A stretch of DNA of 64,000 nt. Source: Pseudoselenomonas ruminantium (GTDB lineage: Bacteria; Bacillota; Negativicutes; Selenomonadales; Selenomonadaceae). The stretch lies in the NCBI GenBank assembly GCA_015058575.1, contig SVBZ01000057.1:1-64000 (forward strand), read 5' to 3'. The position numbers and the translations under genes are program-made. The number at the start of each line of letters is the position of its first letter. Position 1 is the stretch's first letter. Shown one piece after another: positions 38,857 through 48,865 of this stretch. The notes under the pieces were generated by a model. That model saw nothing but the letters and a program-made list of their open reading frames with translations. It searched no databases and was not told where the DNA came from.

Positions 38857-39651
38857 ATGAAGAACAGTAAAAGCGTAGTCTTCCGCCGGCAGCAGGCGTT
38901 GCTCCGGCTATTGAAGGAAAACAGGACCATCGATGTAGATACTGCGGCCGCTCAGCTCGATGTATCTGCTACGACCATCCGCCGCGACCTCGTGATGTTC
39001 GAGCAACAGCATCTCGTCAAGCGCTTCCATGGCGGTGCCGAACTTATTGAGGGAACCTTAAAGGAAGAAGATACCCCAACGGCCGATCCGAAGAGCCGTG
39101 TCGATGCTAAGCAGAAACAGGCAATTGCCCAATATGCCGCCTCTTTGATTGAAGATGGTGATACCATCTTCATGAATTCGAGCTCGACAACCCTCATGAT
39201 GCTCGACTACATCAAGGATAAACACGTCATCGTTGTCACGAACAACAGCAATGCCATCTATTATCCGCATGATCCACAGGTCACGATCATCCTGACCGGC
39301 GGGGAAATCTACCAGCGCCGCAAGTCGCTGGTAGGCGAATTCGCCCTGCAGACACTCACCAAAATCAATGCCGACAAGGCTTTCATTGGCGTCGGCGGCA
39401 TCAGTGTTGCCAGCGGCATAACGACTTCGGTCCTGCCTGAAACTGCCATCAACGAGATGATGATGCGCCGTTGCCAAGGCAGCTGCTATGTACTGGCAGC
39501 CCGCCAGAAAATCGGCCGTGAGCACAACTTCCTCTCGGGTACCATCGACAAAGTCGATACGTTGATTACCTGCCCTGGCGCCAATGCGGACGAAATAAAA
39601 AACCTCCGCGCCAACGGCGTGGAGGTCATCGAGATAAACGATATTCCTTAA
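38857..39651 (+). CDS. DeoR/GlpR family regulator (divergent from ula operon)
   Basis: RRQQALLRLLKENRTIDVDTAAAQLDVSATTIRRDLVMFEQQHLVKRFHGGAEL. Confidence 0.92.
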   Translation: MKNSKSVVFRRQQALLRLLKENRTIDVDTAAAQLDVSATTIRRDLVMFEQQHLVKRFHGGAELIEGTLKEEDTPTADPKSRVDAKQKQAIAQYAASLIEDGDTIFMNSSSTTLMMLDYIKDKHVIVVTNNSNAIYYPHDPQVTIILTGGEIYQRRKSLVGEFALQTLTKINADKAFIGVGGISVASGITTSVLPETAINEMMMRRCQGSCYVLAARQKIGREHNFLSGTIDKVDTLITCPGANADEIKNLRANGVEVIEINDIP

Positions 39652-41501
39652 GACTTGGCTGCGGATTGCTTTTCCGCAGCTTTTTTGTCTTTGTGTTCCT
39701 TATTCCATTGTTGTTCGTATTTCTTTTTGGCATCTGCCTTTTCTTTTTGCAATGTCTTATAGTCTTTTTCACTGACAGACTGCAAATATTCTTCGGGAAT
39801 CACGCGGAAAGCTTTCGGCCGCAGCCGATAGAATTCCTGATAATTGGCCAGGGCATCAGCCTGCTGGCCAAGCTCCTCATAAATCTGCGCACTCATAAGC
39901 CAGACATACGGATTCGCCTTATCGGTATCTTTAGCCTGCGCCAAATCAGCCAGCGCCGCCTCCGTATTTCCCATCATATGATAGACATCGGCCCGGTTCA
40001 GATAGTTATAGACATTCTTGCTATCCATAGTTACGGCTTTGTCTAAATCTTGCAGTCCCGCCGTAAAATCCGCGGCAACGGCCCGGGCGCGGCCGCGGAT
40101 CGCATGATTTTCCGCTTCATTCTCGGGATTATGCGCAGCAAAGACGCGGCGCATCTGGAACAGCGCGCGCTCGCCCTGCCCATAGTCGCTATACATATCA
40201 CCATTTTCCCGCATTTTCTTGACGAACTTGGCACTAGCAGCCATCACTGCTTCACGCTCACTCTGCAACACCTGTTGTCTTGCCTGTGCCGCAGCTTTCA
40301 TCTTCGTACGGGCACCACTCGTCTTCTCTCCGTCATAGGCAGCCGTCACGAGCACCTGCAGCCGCGCCCCAGCACGCTCCGTGCGCAGGAATTTCTGCAG
40401 GGCCTGATTGACACGCGTATCTGGCAGACATGTCACCGTACCATCGCTATCCGCACGGAAATTCCAGCCGGCTGGCGAATCATAGTCATGAAATGCCTTG
40501 GCAAGCGCCCCAGCCACGAAATAAGCATTTTCCACGGTATTATCATAATCACCATCCCAATCAACGCTCAGGAGTTTCTGCCCATCAATATAGATGTCCT
40601 TACGGTCTTTGACCGTCACATGACCACAGCCATAATCGGTCATCATCTGCGCCAGCTTCTGCTCACGTTTATCCGTATCGGGATGGTCGTTGTAGTTTTC
40701 CTGCTCTTTGAGCTTCGGGTCGGGGTCCTGGTATTCGAGGACATTCTGCGTCTCATAGGTCAGATAACGCGCCATGCGGGCCATAGCCGCTGCACCGCCG
40801 CCCGGATTGAATCCGGCACTCGTCATGATATAGAAGCCGCCCGCATCGGCATCGTACTCCGTCGGCAGCGTCACATTCTTGGCAATCGAGTAATTAGCCA
40901 GTGCATTGAGCTTGTTCCAATCCGCCACGCCTGTGTCCATATTCAGGAAAGCCATACCATAATACTGGGCCACAGCCTTGGCATAGTTATGCGCGCTATG
41001 CTGCTCGATACCATGCGTCATCTCATGCGCCAGCACGGCCGCCAGCTCATCGGGCTCCAGATTCAAGCCGCGCACGAGCGCCTTGTTGATACTCACATAG
41101 TTGGTTGGATAGCAGGCCGCATTGAAATCCTTGCTATTGTTGACCGTCCAGCAAAAAGGCAGACTGTTGGCCTTCAATACATAGTCGCCCTTATCCACCA
41201 GCTGACGCATGACACGATCGACCACCTGTACATCATTGCTATTGGGATCGATGCCATTTTGCTGGATATCCTGCCGCTGGCTCTGGATCTGTGCCTGGGC
41301 ATTGTTGCCAAGCTCCAGTATACTCGACAGGCTCGACTGATATGCCCCCAGCACACCGAGTGCCTGGGCCGCAATCGCCCAGGCATCTGCCGCCTCAGCT
41401 TTCGGCAGCGATGTGCCTCCTATACCAATCATCATAACTCCTGACAAAATCATAGCCGTCAGGCAACGTTTCCAGCGCTTGCTATAACGCAAAGAAATCA
41501 C
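39648..41501 (-). CDS. M48-family metalloprotease with TPR region
   Basis: 617 aa; ELAAVLAHEMTHGIEQH zinc motif; EYDADAGGFYIM; signal peptide. Confidence 0.92.
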   Translation of the reverse strand: MISLRYSKRWKRCLTAMILSGVMMIGIGGTSLPKAEAADAWAIAAQALGVLGAYQSSLSSILELGNNAQAQIQSQRQDIQQNGIDPNSNDVQVVDRVMRQLVDKGDYVLKANSLPFCWTVNNSKDFNAACYPTNYVSINKALVRGLNLEPDELAAVLAHEMTHGIEQHSAHNYAKAVAQYYGMAFLNMDTGVADWNKLNALANYSIAKNVTLPTEYDADAGGFYIMTSAGFNPGGGAAAMARMARYLTYETQNVLEYQDPDPKLKEQENYNDHPDTDKREQKLAQMMTDYGCGHVTVKDRKDIYIDGQKLLSVDWDGDYDNTVENAYFVAGALAKAFHDYDSPAGWNFRADSDGTVTCLPDTRVNQALQKFLRTERAGARLQVLVTAAYDGEKTSGARTKMKAAAQARQQVLQSEREAVMAASAKFVKKMRENGDMYSDYGQGERALFQMRRVFAAHNPENEAENHAIRGRARAVAADFTAGLQDLDKAVTMDSKNVYNYLNRADVYHMMGNTEAALADLAQAKDTDKANPYVWLMSAQIYEELGQQADALANYQEFYRLRPKAFRVIPEEYLQSVSEKDYKTLQKEKADAKKKYEQQWNKEHKDKKAAEKQSAAKS

Positions 41502-41640
41502 CTCATCTCTTTTTCTATTCCCCCTTATTTTAGCATACGCGGCTTGAAAAAATCGTGAGAACGCGAAAAAACTTTTACTTTTTGTCTTTTCAGTAACCTG
41601 AGTTACATACTCTTTTCATAAAGACCGCTTATAATAAACT

Positions 41641-41809
41641 TGTCGATGAGAGATATACTTGGTAATCCCCCAGGGGTACGATCTCATTGGCGTCCCTAAA
41701 CAAGAAGGTTTCAATCCCACCCTTCTTGCTTCCCATTTCTCAAATTTTTTATCATCCCTTCCCAGGAAGCCCGTGAAGTACAATCCCACTTCACGGGCTT
41801 TCTCTTTTT
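41641..41809 (+). ncRNA. Candidate trans-acting sRNA with C-rich loops
   Basis: TATAAT at 41630-41635; hairpin caagaagg-N12-ccttcttg (41701-41728); terminator hairpin aagcccgtgaagt/acttcacgggctt + T-rich tail (41767-41809); AATCCC displayed three times. Confidence 0.45.
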
Positions 41810-42003
41810 ATGTCCTGGGCTTATTTTCACTATTGTTGAATAATTATCTTAATTTTTAGACTATGCCTAAATAGAATCAAACTAATCAACTTGGGCTATT
41901 GAAAAAATACTGAATTTTATTTATGATAGAAATATAATGAATTGTAATATCAATTTATAGGAATTATTCTATTGCTTTATATCATAAAGGAGGCGCATGT
42001 ATC

Positions 42004-43548
42004 TTGGACAAGATGAGTAAAGAAGCGCTCGCCGTCAAACGTGCTGAACAAGCCTTTGACCGCAAGCGCCGGACAATTGGCCTGTTTGGCGGGCCCATCC
42101 TCGCGCTCTTGGTCTTTCTGACCCCGATTGCAGGACTTACCGTACCAGCCCATAAACTGCTGGCAATCATGGTACTCGTGGCTATATGGTGGATCACAGA
42201 GCCTGTACCCATTCCAGTCACTTCACTTATCGGACCGACACTTGCCGTGGTGACTGGTGTCGTACCGGTCGGCACTGCGTTTGCCGCCTTTGCGAACCCG
42301 ATGATTTTCCTGTTCATGGGTGGATTCATCCTGGCCAAGGCCATGATGACCCATGGTCTCGACAAGCGTTTTGCCTACTGGCTGCTCTCGCGCTCCTGGG
42401 TCGGCTCGAACCCCAAGCGTATCTTCCTGGCCGTCGGCCTTGCTGCCGCGCTCTGCTCTGGCTGGGTCAGCAATACGGCTACCGCAGCCATGATGTTTCC
42501 CATCTGCCTGGGGCTTTTGACCTCCATCAAGGAGATGTTTGCCGCCAATGGACGCGAAATCGATTTGCACGAATACAAATACGCCACCGGCCTCATGCTG
42601 ATGACAGCCTACTCCTGCTCGATTGGCGGTGTATTGACGCCTATCGGCACACCGCCGAACCTCATCATGCTCGGTTTCCTTGACCAAATGTGTGACATCC
42701 ATATATCGTTCTTTGAGTGGATGACCTGGGGCTTCATCGCGATGGTCGTCTATTTCGTCATCGCAGCCTTCGTACTGTCGCGCATGTTCCCAGCTGATGT
42801 CGAGCGCATCGATGGCGCGGATACCTTCATCAAGAACAAACTTGCCGAGCTTGGCAGCTGGACACTCGCACAGAAGAACACATTGTTCTGCTTTATCGTG
42901 GCCGTTACCCTCTGGGTAACGCCGGGCATCCTCTCGATTGCCCTTGGCAGCACCGATCCGACACTCAAGATGTACAACAGGCTGTTCCCGGAAGCCGTCG
43001 CTGCCATGGCCGGCGCCCTTATCCTGTTCGTCCTGCCGGTCAACTTCGAAAAGCGCCAGTTCACACTCAAATGGCAGGAGGCCATGGAAGGTATCGAATG
43101 GGGCACGCTGATCCTGTTCGGCGGTGGTCTGGCCATGGGTGGCATGATGTACAAAACCGGCCTTTCGCAGTGGGTCGGTGACCTCATCGTCAACTCGATG
43201 GGCGGTGCTCCGTCACAGGTTGGCATGGTCGCGATCTTCTCCGTCATGGCCTTGCTGCTCTCTGAGCTCACGAGCCATACAGCAGCTACGAACATGATTG
43301 GCCCACTGGCCATCACGGCAGCCGTATCGGCTGGCCTTAGCCCGGTTCCGGTATCGGTCGGCATTGCGCTGGCGGCATCACTCGGTTTCATGCTGCCAGT
43401 ATCGACACCGCCTAATGCCATTGTCTATGCATCGGGCTATATCCCCATCACTAAGATGATCCACACAGGTGTCATCATCGACGTCGTCGGCATCGCCTGT
43501 GTCACGATTCCGCTGGTTATCTACTTTGTCAGCTGGGTCGTCGGCTAA
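42004..43548 (+). CDS. DASS (SLC13) family anion:sodium symporter
   Basis: 514 aa, TTG start; ILALLVFLTPIAGLTVPAHKLLAIMVLVAIWWITEPVPIPVTSL; SCSIGGVLTPIGTPPNLI; PVSTPPNAIVYASGYI. Confidence 0.92.
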   Translation: MDKMSKEALAVKRAEQAFDRKRRTIGLFGGPILALLVFLTPIAGLTVPAHKLLAIMVLVAIWWITEPVPIPVTSLIGPTLAVVTGVVPVGTAFAAFANPMIFLFMGGFILAKAMMTHGLDKRFAYWLLSRSWVGSNPKRIFLAVGLAAALCSGWVSNTATAAMMFPICLGLLTSIKEMFAANGREIDLHEYKYATGLMLMTAYSCSIGGVLTPIGTPPNLIMLGFLDQMCDIHISFFEWMTWGFIAMVVYFVIAAFVLSRMFPADVERIDGADTFIKNKLAELGSWTLAQKNTLFCFIVAVTLWVTPGILSIALGSTDPTLKMYNRLFPEAVAAMAGALILFVLPVNFEKRQFTLKWQEAMEGIEWGTLILFGGGLAMGGMMYKTGLSQWVGDLIVNSMGGAPSQVGMVAIFSVMALLLSELTSHTAATNMIGPLAITAAVSAGLSPVPVSVGIALAASLGFMLPVSTPPNAIVYASGYIPITKMIHTGVIIDVVGIACVTIPLVIYFVSWVVG

Positions 43549-43627
43549 CTTAGTGTAAAATATTTCTCGGTCAATTGTTTGCAATAGAAAACGGTAGGAC
43601 TACTGGACACCCCTAAATTCTACACCT

Positions 43628-43661
43628 AATCCCGAGGCACTCAAGCCTCGGGATTATCTTT
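43628..43661 (+). terminator. Terminator after DASS transporter
   Basis: aatcccgaggc-actcaa-gcctcgggatt followed by T-rich tail. Confidence 0.8.
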
Positions 43662-43722
43662 TTGTATATGAAAAAGGACTGCTGCACGTCACATTACGTG
43701 CAACAACCCCTATTTCCCCACG

Positions 43723-43788
43723 AAAAAAGCTGTGGTTGTTCAGGCCACAGCTCCGGTGCATTTGGAATCTCGCAAACTCCATTAGCTT
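43723..43788 (-). ncRNA. Candidate divergent antisense sRNA (type I antitoxin-like)
   Basis: Minus-strand TTGACG (43819-43824) -18 nt- TATAAT (43795-43800) promoter; terminator agctgtgg/ccacagct + U-run at 43723-43752; complementary to 43870-43900. Confidence 0.5.
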
Positions 43789-43879
43789 GCCTTTATTATA
43801 CCTCGGATTTACGCTTGCCGTCAATTCATGCTATACTATTACGCGGTGCGGAACCTCCGGCTAGAGGGAGGTGTTACAT

Positions 43880-43927
43880 TTGGACCAAAATCTCGCAAAC
43901 CACATACGTCGGCTAAGCCTGCCTTGA
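43880..43927 (+). pseudogene. Decayed/truncated TTG-start toxin-like ORF (MDQNLANHIRRLSLP)
   Basis: Promoter TTTACG-N18-TATACT (43808-43837), RBS gggaggtg, TTG start paired by the sRNA above; ORF stops at 15 aa with no TM segment. Confidence 0.4.
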
Positions 43928-43952
43928 CAAAAATCCCCGCGCGGCGTAAAGT
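43924..43952 (+). promoter_or_regulatory. Probable promoter of the TPP-riboswitch/thiED transcript
   Basis: TTGACA (43924-43929) -17 nt- TAAAGT (43947-43952), immediately before the aptamer. Confidence 0.55.
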
Positions 43953-43965
43953 AGAGGCAAAACGA

Positions 43966-44047
43966 TACACGGGAGCCTGCAGACAGGCTGAGAGGAAGTT
44001 ATGCACTTCGACCGCACCTGATTTGGATAATGCCAACGTAGGAAAGT
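43966..44047 (+). promoter_or_regulatory. TPP riboswitch (THI element)
   Basis: ACGGGAGCC...GGCTGAGAGGAAG...CGACCGCACCTGATTTGGATAATGCCAACGTAGGAAAG. Confidence 0.96.
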
Positions 44048-44062
44048 ATGCAAAAAGATTCA

Positions 44063-44095
44063 CAGGGACTATCCGAAATGGATAGTCCCTGTTTT
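44063..44095 (+). terminator. Riboswitch-controlled terminator
   Basis: cagggactatcc-gaaat-ggatagtccctg-tttt. Confidence 0.9.
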
Positions 44096-44118
44096 GTTGC
44101 CCCAAAGGAGGAATATCG

Positions 44119-45579
44119 ATGTCACTAAGTCTCTGCCAGAACAACATCACCAAAGCCTGTGCGTTACGTAAGGCCCTGCCCCTCTATGCCATCACTGACC
44201 GGCGCTGGCTGGGCGATAAGCCCCTTGCCCAGACGGTAAAAGAAGCCCTGCTGGGCGGTGTTACCATGATCCAGCTGCGCGAAAAAAATCTGGACACGGA
44301 CTGCTTCCTGCAGGAGGCCCAGAGAATCAAAGCACTATGCCATGCTTTTAACGTCCCCTTTATCGTCAACGACAATATCGGCATAGCTCTGGCCTGTGAT
44401 GCCGACGGCGTACATATTGGCCAGCAGGACATGGCGGTAAAAGAAGCCCGCGCACTGCTAGGCCCGGAAAAGATTTTAGGCGTTTCCGCAAAAACCACCG
44501 CCCAAGCCTTAGCAGCCGAAAACGACGGCGCCGACTACTTAGGCGTGGGGGCCGTCTTTCCCACCGATTCTAAGGCCAATGCCAGCAAAATAAGCCACAA
44601 CGAACTGCAAAGGATCTGTGCCGCCGTCTCTATTCCCGTAGTGGCCATCGGCGGTATAAATGAAAAAAATATCTCTAAGCTGCAGCATAGCAGCATATCC
44701 GGCGCTGCGGTCATCTCCGCCATCTTTGCCGCCCCTGATATACGAGCAGCAGCCACCCGGCTCCGCCAGCGTCTTTCCGCTCTCCTCACCAAAACTGCCT
44801 TGACCATTGCCGGCAGCGATGCCAGCGGCGGCGCTGGTATCCAGGCTGATCTGAAAACCATGCTGGCCTGCGGCGTCTACGGCATGAGCGCCATCACCGC
44901 CCTGACGGCCCAAAACACCACCAGAGTAGCTGGTGTATCCCCCTCTCCCCCAGATTTTCTGTCCGCGCAGCTGGACAGCATCTTTGACGATATCTTCCCC
45001 GACGCCGTGAAAACCGGCATGGTCTTTTCCGCCCCCCTTATCGCTGTGATTGCCGGCCGGCTCCGCCATTATCAAGCAAAAAACATCGTGGTGGACCCAG
45101 TGATGGTTGCCACCAGCGGTGCCCGTCTATTGTCCACAGATGCCATTACCGCCTTAAAGGAACAATTATTCCCTCTAGCGACACTTATAACCCCGAACCT
45201 TAAGGAAACCGAAGCGCTGACTGGACTTTCGATCACGAACAGGGCAGATATGGAAACAGCCGCCCGGAAACTCCAGGCGGCTTATGGTTGCAACGTACTA
45301 TGCAAAGGCGGTCATCGCCTAACCGATGCCGACGATCTGCTCTATACAGCTGACGGCCCCTTATGGCTGCCCGGCCGGCGCGTGGACAATCCCAACACGC
45401 ATGGCACTGGCTGCACCCTGTCTGCGGCCATCGCAGCGCACTTAGCCAAGGGATACAGCCTGCCCCAGGCCGTACAGGCAGCCAAGGACTATCTAACGGG
45501 AGCCCTAACGGCCGGCCTTAATCTCGGCCATGGCGCTGGCCCTTTGCATCATGGCTGGAATCTGACCTCACTCGTTTAA
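44119..45579 (+). CDS. thiED: ThiE-ThiD fusion (thiamine-phosphate synthase / HMP-P kinase)
   Basis: 486 aa; PLYAITDRRWLGDKPL...GVTMIQLREKN...DADGVHIGQQDM then LTIAGSDASGGAGIQADLKTM...NTHGTGCTLSAAIAAHLAKG. Confidence 0.95.
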   Translation: MSLSLCQNNITKACALRKALPLYAITDRRWLGDKPLAQTVKEALLGGVTMIQLREKNLDTDCFLQEAQRIKALCHAFNVPFIVNDNIGIALACDADGVHIGQQDMAVKEARALLGPEKILGVSAKTTAQALAAENDGADYLGVGAVFPTDSKANASKISHNELQRICAAVSIPVVAIGGINEKNISKLQHSSISGAAVISAIFAAPDIRAAATRLRQRLSALLTKTALTIAGSDASGGAGIQADLKTMLACGVYGMSAITALTAQNTTRVAGVSPSPPDFLSAQLDSIFDDIFPDAVKTGMVFSAPLIAVIAGRLRHYQAKNIVVDPVMVATSGARLLSTDAITALKEQLFPLATLITPNLKETEALTGLSITNRADMETAARKLQAAYGCNVLCKGGHRLTDADDLLYTADGPLWLPGRRVDNPNTHGTGCTLSAAIAAHLAKGYSLPQAVQAAKDYLTGALTAGLNLGHGAGPLHHGWNLTSLV

Positions 45580-46506
45580 AAGAATTTTAGCCGTTTCCTC
45601 ATCAGTGACCAATACGTTGATAAGACGGCCGCGCAAAGCGCCCATAATAGCGGGTACTTTCTCCCGGGAAGCGGCCAAGCCGATGCTGTACTCCAGCTGA
45701 CGCAGTTTTTCCAGTCCTACCGCAATGATCCTATCAGAAAAAGGCGTTGTCACCTCACGACCATTGATATCATAAAACACCGAACATATTTCTCCTACTG
45801 CTCCTGTCTTGGCCAGCGACTCGATGGCCTCCCGGCCAAAACTGCCAGCCCAGACCAGGTTGGATGATTTTACCGGAGCGCCAATGCCTACGATACCGAT
45901 ATCCAGCCTGTCCCAATAGGAAGAAATCTTTTCATAGTTCACATCTTGTACAATAGCCTGACGGATAGCCGCAGTCTTGGCAATAGCTGGCGCATAGATA
46001 TAATGACTACGGCCACTGAAAGCCCGAGCCATCTGATAACAGATCGTATTCACATGAAACTCGCTGTCAATAGCTTCCGGTCCTCCATCAAGGGGAACGA
46101 AATCAATATCAAGCGGCGAGTTTTTTTCCTGTTCTGCATACTTAGCCAGCTCACTGATGCTTGTTCCCCAAGCCATCCCCACTACCTTACCGTCACTCAA
46201 AATACGGCGAATCAGCCGCAGCCCTGCCCGGGCCATCTGTTCCTTGATAAACTGCATATCGTAGCTTTTTGGCACCACACAGGCCTCTTTCAAGCCAAAA
46301 CGGCGCTCCAAATCCGCTTCCAGCTCATCAAAGGAATCGCTTTCCACTGTTATCTTGACAATTTTATCTTTCAAGGCTTTTTTTAGATATTTGCTGACTG
46401 TAGTACGATCAATTCCCATGCGTTGGGCTATCTCACTTTGTTTCAAGTTCTCTACATAATACATATTGGCCACTTTGACCAGAATACGTCTTTCTACTGG
46501 CTGCAT
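45568..46506 (-). CDS. SorC-family sugar-binding transcriptional regulator
   Basis: VKVANMYYVENLKQSEIAQRMGIDRTTVSKYLKKAL; sugar-binding domain. Confidence 0.92.
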   Translation of the reverse strand: MQPVERRILVKVANMYYVENLKQSEIAQRMGIDRTTVSKYLKKALKDKIVKITVESDSFDELEADLERRFGLKEACVVPKSYDMQFIKEQMARAGLRLIRRILSDGKVVGMAWGTSISELAKYAEQEKNSPLDIDFVPLDGGPEAIDSEFHVNTICYQMARAFSGRSHYIYAPAIAKTAAIRQAIVQDVNYEKISSYWDRLDIGIVGIGAPVKSSNLVWAGSFGREAIESLAKTGAVGEICSVFYDINGREVTTPFSDRIIAVGLEKLRQLEYSIGLAASREKVPAIMGALRGRLINVLVTDEETAKILLNE

Positions 46507-46585
46507 TGAAATGACCTCCCTGCTTTTATGCGCGGAAAACTGGCACACAGAGGGTAATGTGCCAGTTTCACGAATTATGGATTTA

Positions 46586-47413
46586 TCAGCCGCGAGTCTT
46601 ACCACCAGCGACGTTATATGTTACACCATGGATGTAGTTAGCCCGATCGCTAGCCAAGAACATCACCGTATCGGCTACTTCCGTAAGCTTGCCGCTGCGT
46701 CCCAGCGGTGTGGTCTTGGTGCTCTTGTAGCCCTTGCGCAGATCATCTACCGTAATGCCACGCGTGTAAGCCAATGCCTCTTCATAAGAGAGCGTCCGCA
46801 GGCCCGTTGCCTCCATAATGCCGGGAGCAATCCCCACTACGCGGACATTGTACTTACCCAGTTCCTTGGCCCAGGAACGCGTGAAGGAATTCACAGCATT
46901 CTTGGTGGCAGCATAAATGCTCTGCCCCTCGGAACCTTCCAGACCACTTTCGGAGGACATGTTGATAATCACACCCTTACCGTTGTCCACGAACTCGTGT
47001 CCCAAAGCCTGCGCCATCAAGTATACGCCCTTGATATTGACCCCGGTGACCTTATCATAGACATTGTCATTAAGTTCATGTTTGCCATGGGGATCCTTAG
47101 GATCAACCAGCAGGCAGGGAATGTTGATGCCAGCATTATTAACCAGCACATCCAGTTTGCCGAATTTTTTCTTAGCCTGCTGAATCATATCCGAAATATT
47201 TTCTGGATTGGTTACGTTAGTGACCACATAGAGCATTTCACCGCTGCCCTCATGAAGATCAAATTCCGGCACCTGCGGATTCATATCACAGACTACCACA
47301 TTGGCACCATTGTCCAGGAAAGCTTGTGCCACCGCCTTGCCAATACCGGAAGCACCTCCAGTCACTACTGCTGTTTTACCTTCTAAATTAAGCCATGAAG
47401 CCATACGAAACAT
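46586..47413 (-). CDS. SDR oxidoreductase, probable sorbitol-6-phosphate 2-dehydrogenase
   Basis: TAVVTGGASGIGKAVAQAF; NNAGIN; YAATKNAVNSFTRSWAKEL; within glucitol PTS operon. Confidence 0.88.
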   Translation of the reverse strand: MFRMASWLNLEGKTAVVTGGASGIGKAVAQAFLDNGANVVVCDMNPQVPEFDLHEGSGEMLYVVTNVTNPENISDMIQQAKKKFGKLDVLVNNAGINIPCLLVDPKDPHGKHELNDNVYDKVTGVNIKGVYLMAQALGHEFVDNGKGVIINMSSESGLEGSEGQSIYAATKNAVNSFTRSWAKELGKYNVRVVGIAPGIMEATGLRTLSYEEALAYTRGITVDDLRKGYKSTKTTPLGRSGKLTEVADTVMFLASDRANYIHGVTYNVAGGKTRG

Positions 47414-47431
47414 CTCCTAAATTACAATCTT

Positions 47432-47800
47432 TTACGGTCTTACAATAGAAATTTCATCGCCAGGCACTACATCTACGATGGGTTTATCCTCCAGATAGAG
47501 ACTGCCTTCCAGGCCTTCCCCTTCTTCATTGGCATTGAAGCGCAGGGTGATATGCCCCAAATCGCGAAGATTCTTCTGCACTTCGCTGCCGGCGTAGACG
47601 ATCTTGTACTCAGCACTGCCCAGCTTGAATATATCGCCGGGCTGTACCCTGTCCTCCAGTTTATTGCCTCGATGGAGAATGCAATATTCACGCAGCTCCT
47701 CTGGTGCGTTCTCATTGAACATAATCAGCATTTTGGCATCCTTAAAGGAATGAACATTTACGCCTAGTTCCTGAACCGTAGTGCTATAATACTTCTTCAT
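47432..47800 (-). CDS. srlB: PTS glucitol/sorbitol EIIA
   Basis: 122 aa; ILHRGNKLEDRVQPGDIFKLGSAEYKIVYAGSEVQKNLRDLGHITLRF. Confidence 0.9.
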   Translation of the reverse strand: MKKYYSTTVQELGVNVHSFKDAKMLIMFNENAPEELREYCILHRGNKLEDRVQPGDIFKLGSAEYKIVYAGSEVQKNLRDLGHITLRFNANEEGEGLEGSLYLEDKPIVDVVPGDEISIVRP

Positions 47801-47855
47801 TGTAAGACCCCCTGAATTTTTCTTACTTTAAATAAGTCTTTGATAACAAATCCTA

Positions 47856-48845
47856 TTAACCTTCATACAGACCAAAACTAGCCATCCAGGCCAGAATTAC
47901 GGCAATCGGCCCCGTGATGAAACGCGAATACAGTACGGAAGGTACGCCAACCTCTACCGTTTCCGCCTCTGCTTCAGCCAGCCCCAAACCTACAGGAATG
48001 AAGTCGCAGGCGCACTGGGCGTTAATGGCAAAAAGAGCAGGTAATGCCAATGCCGGCGGAATTTGACCGTTGCCGATTTCCACACCGATGAGCACGCCGA
48101 TAACTTGAGCAATAACAGCACCCGGGCCAAGAAATGGCGAGAGGAATGGGAACGAACAGATAAGCGACAGGATAACCAAGCCTACTGGCGAACTGGCCAA
48201 TGGGGCCAAAAGATTGGCAATCACATCGCCGATGCCCGTGGTCAGGATAACACCGATCAGCATGGATACAAAAGCCATGAACGGCAGAATGGTCTTGATC
48301 ATTGTATTAATGGAATCACGGCCAGCCTGATAGAATATGGATACGATACCGCCCATAAACTGACCGATTTTAGCCATCAAACTGCCTTCTGCCTGTTGCT
48401 GGGATATCTTTTTGCTGGTATCATACTTGGGTTTCTTCATCGGTTCTGCACGGGGTGCCGGTGCAGCTTCACCATCGCCGAATGCGATATTATCCACCTT
48501 GACTGCCGATACGTAAATATCCGGTTTGATATGCTGTGCCAAAGGGCCGGACGGTCCGGTAGGATTCAAATTGATGGTGAAAATACGCTTCTGCGGATAG
48601 ATTCCGCAACGCAGCGTGCCACCACAATCGATGACCACAGCCAGCGTTTCTTCTTCAGGTACCCGCGTTTTGAAGCCGTCCACAACTTCGCAGCCCGTCA
48701 TTTCCCCCAAACGGATGGATACAGGCGAAATCACACCACCAGTGATGTTGACAATCTTATTTTTCATTTCTGTCGGCACAAGGGTAAGCGGACCGCCAAA
48801 GCCGCCAGAACCAGCCGAAACAACTACGGTTTTATATTCTGCCAT
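47856..48845 (-). CDS. srlE: PTS glucitol/sorbitol EIIB
   Basis: [42 protein letters not shown]-terminal TM domain. Confidence 0.92.
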   Translation of the reverse strand: MAEYKTVVVSAGSGGFGGPLTLVPTEMKNKIVNITGGVISPVSIRLGEMTGCEVVDGFKTRVPEEETLAVVIDCGGTLRCGIYPQKRIFTINLNPTGPSGPLAQHIKPDIYVSAVKVDNIAFGDGEAAPAPRAEPMKKPKYDTSKKISQQQAEGSLMAKIGQFMGGIVSIFYQAGRDSINTMIKTILPFMAFVSMLIGVILTTGIGDVIANLLAPLASSPVGLVILSLICSFPFLSPFLGPGAVIAQVIGVLIGVEIGNGQIPPALALPALFAINAQCACDFIPVGLGLAEAEAETVEVGVPSVLYSRFITGPIAVILAWMASFGLYEG

Positions 48846-48865
48846 TTCATTTTCCCCCTATATCA

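Noticed and set aside
40050-41444. 464-aa plus-strand ORF opposite the M48 peptidase
   Set aside because: Antisense shadow ORF rich in I/H/R/T; no motifs.
41700-41800. GTTTCAATCCC-like string resembling some CRISPR repeats
   Set aside because: Only one such string; no regularly spaced repeats or spacers and no cas genes. The repeated CAATCCCAC is better explained by hairpin loops of a candidate sRNA.
41659-41859. 66-aa ORF (MVIPQGYDLIGV...) as a protein
   Set aside because: Runs straight through a perfect hairpin and a strong terminator; more likely non-coding.
43828-44085. 85-aa ORF spanning the TPP riboswitch
   Set aside because: Overlaps the THI element aptamer and terminator; not protein-like.
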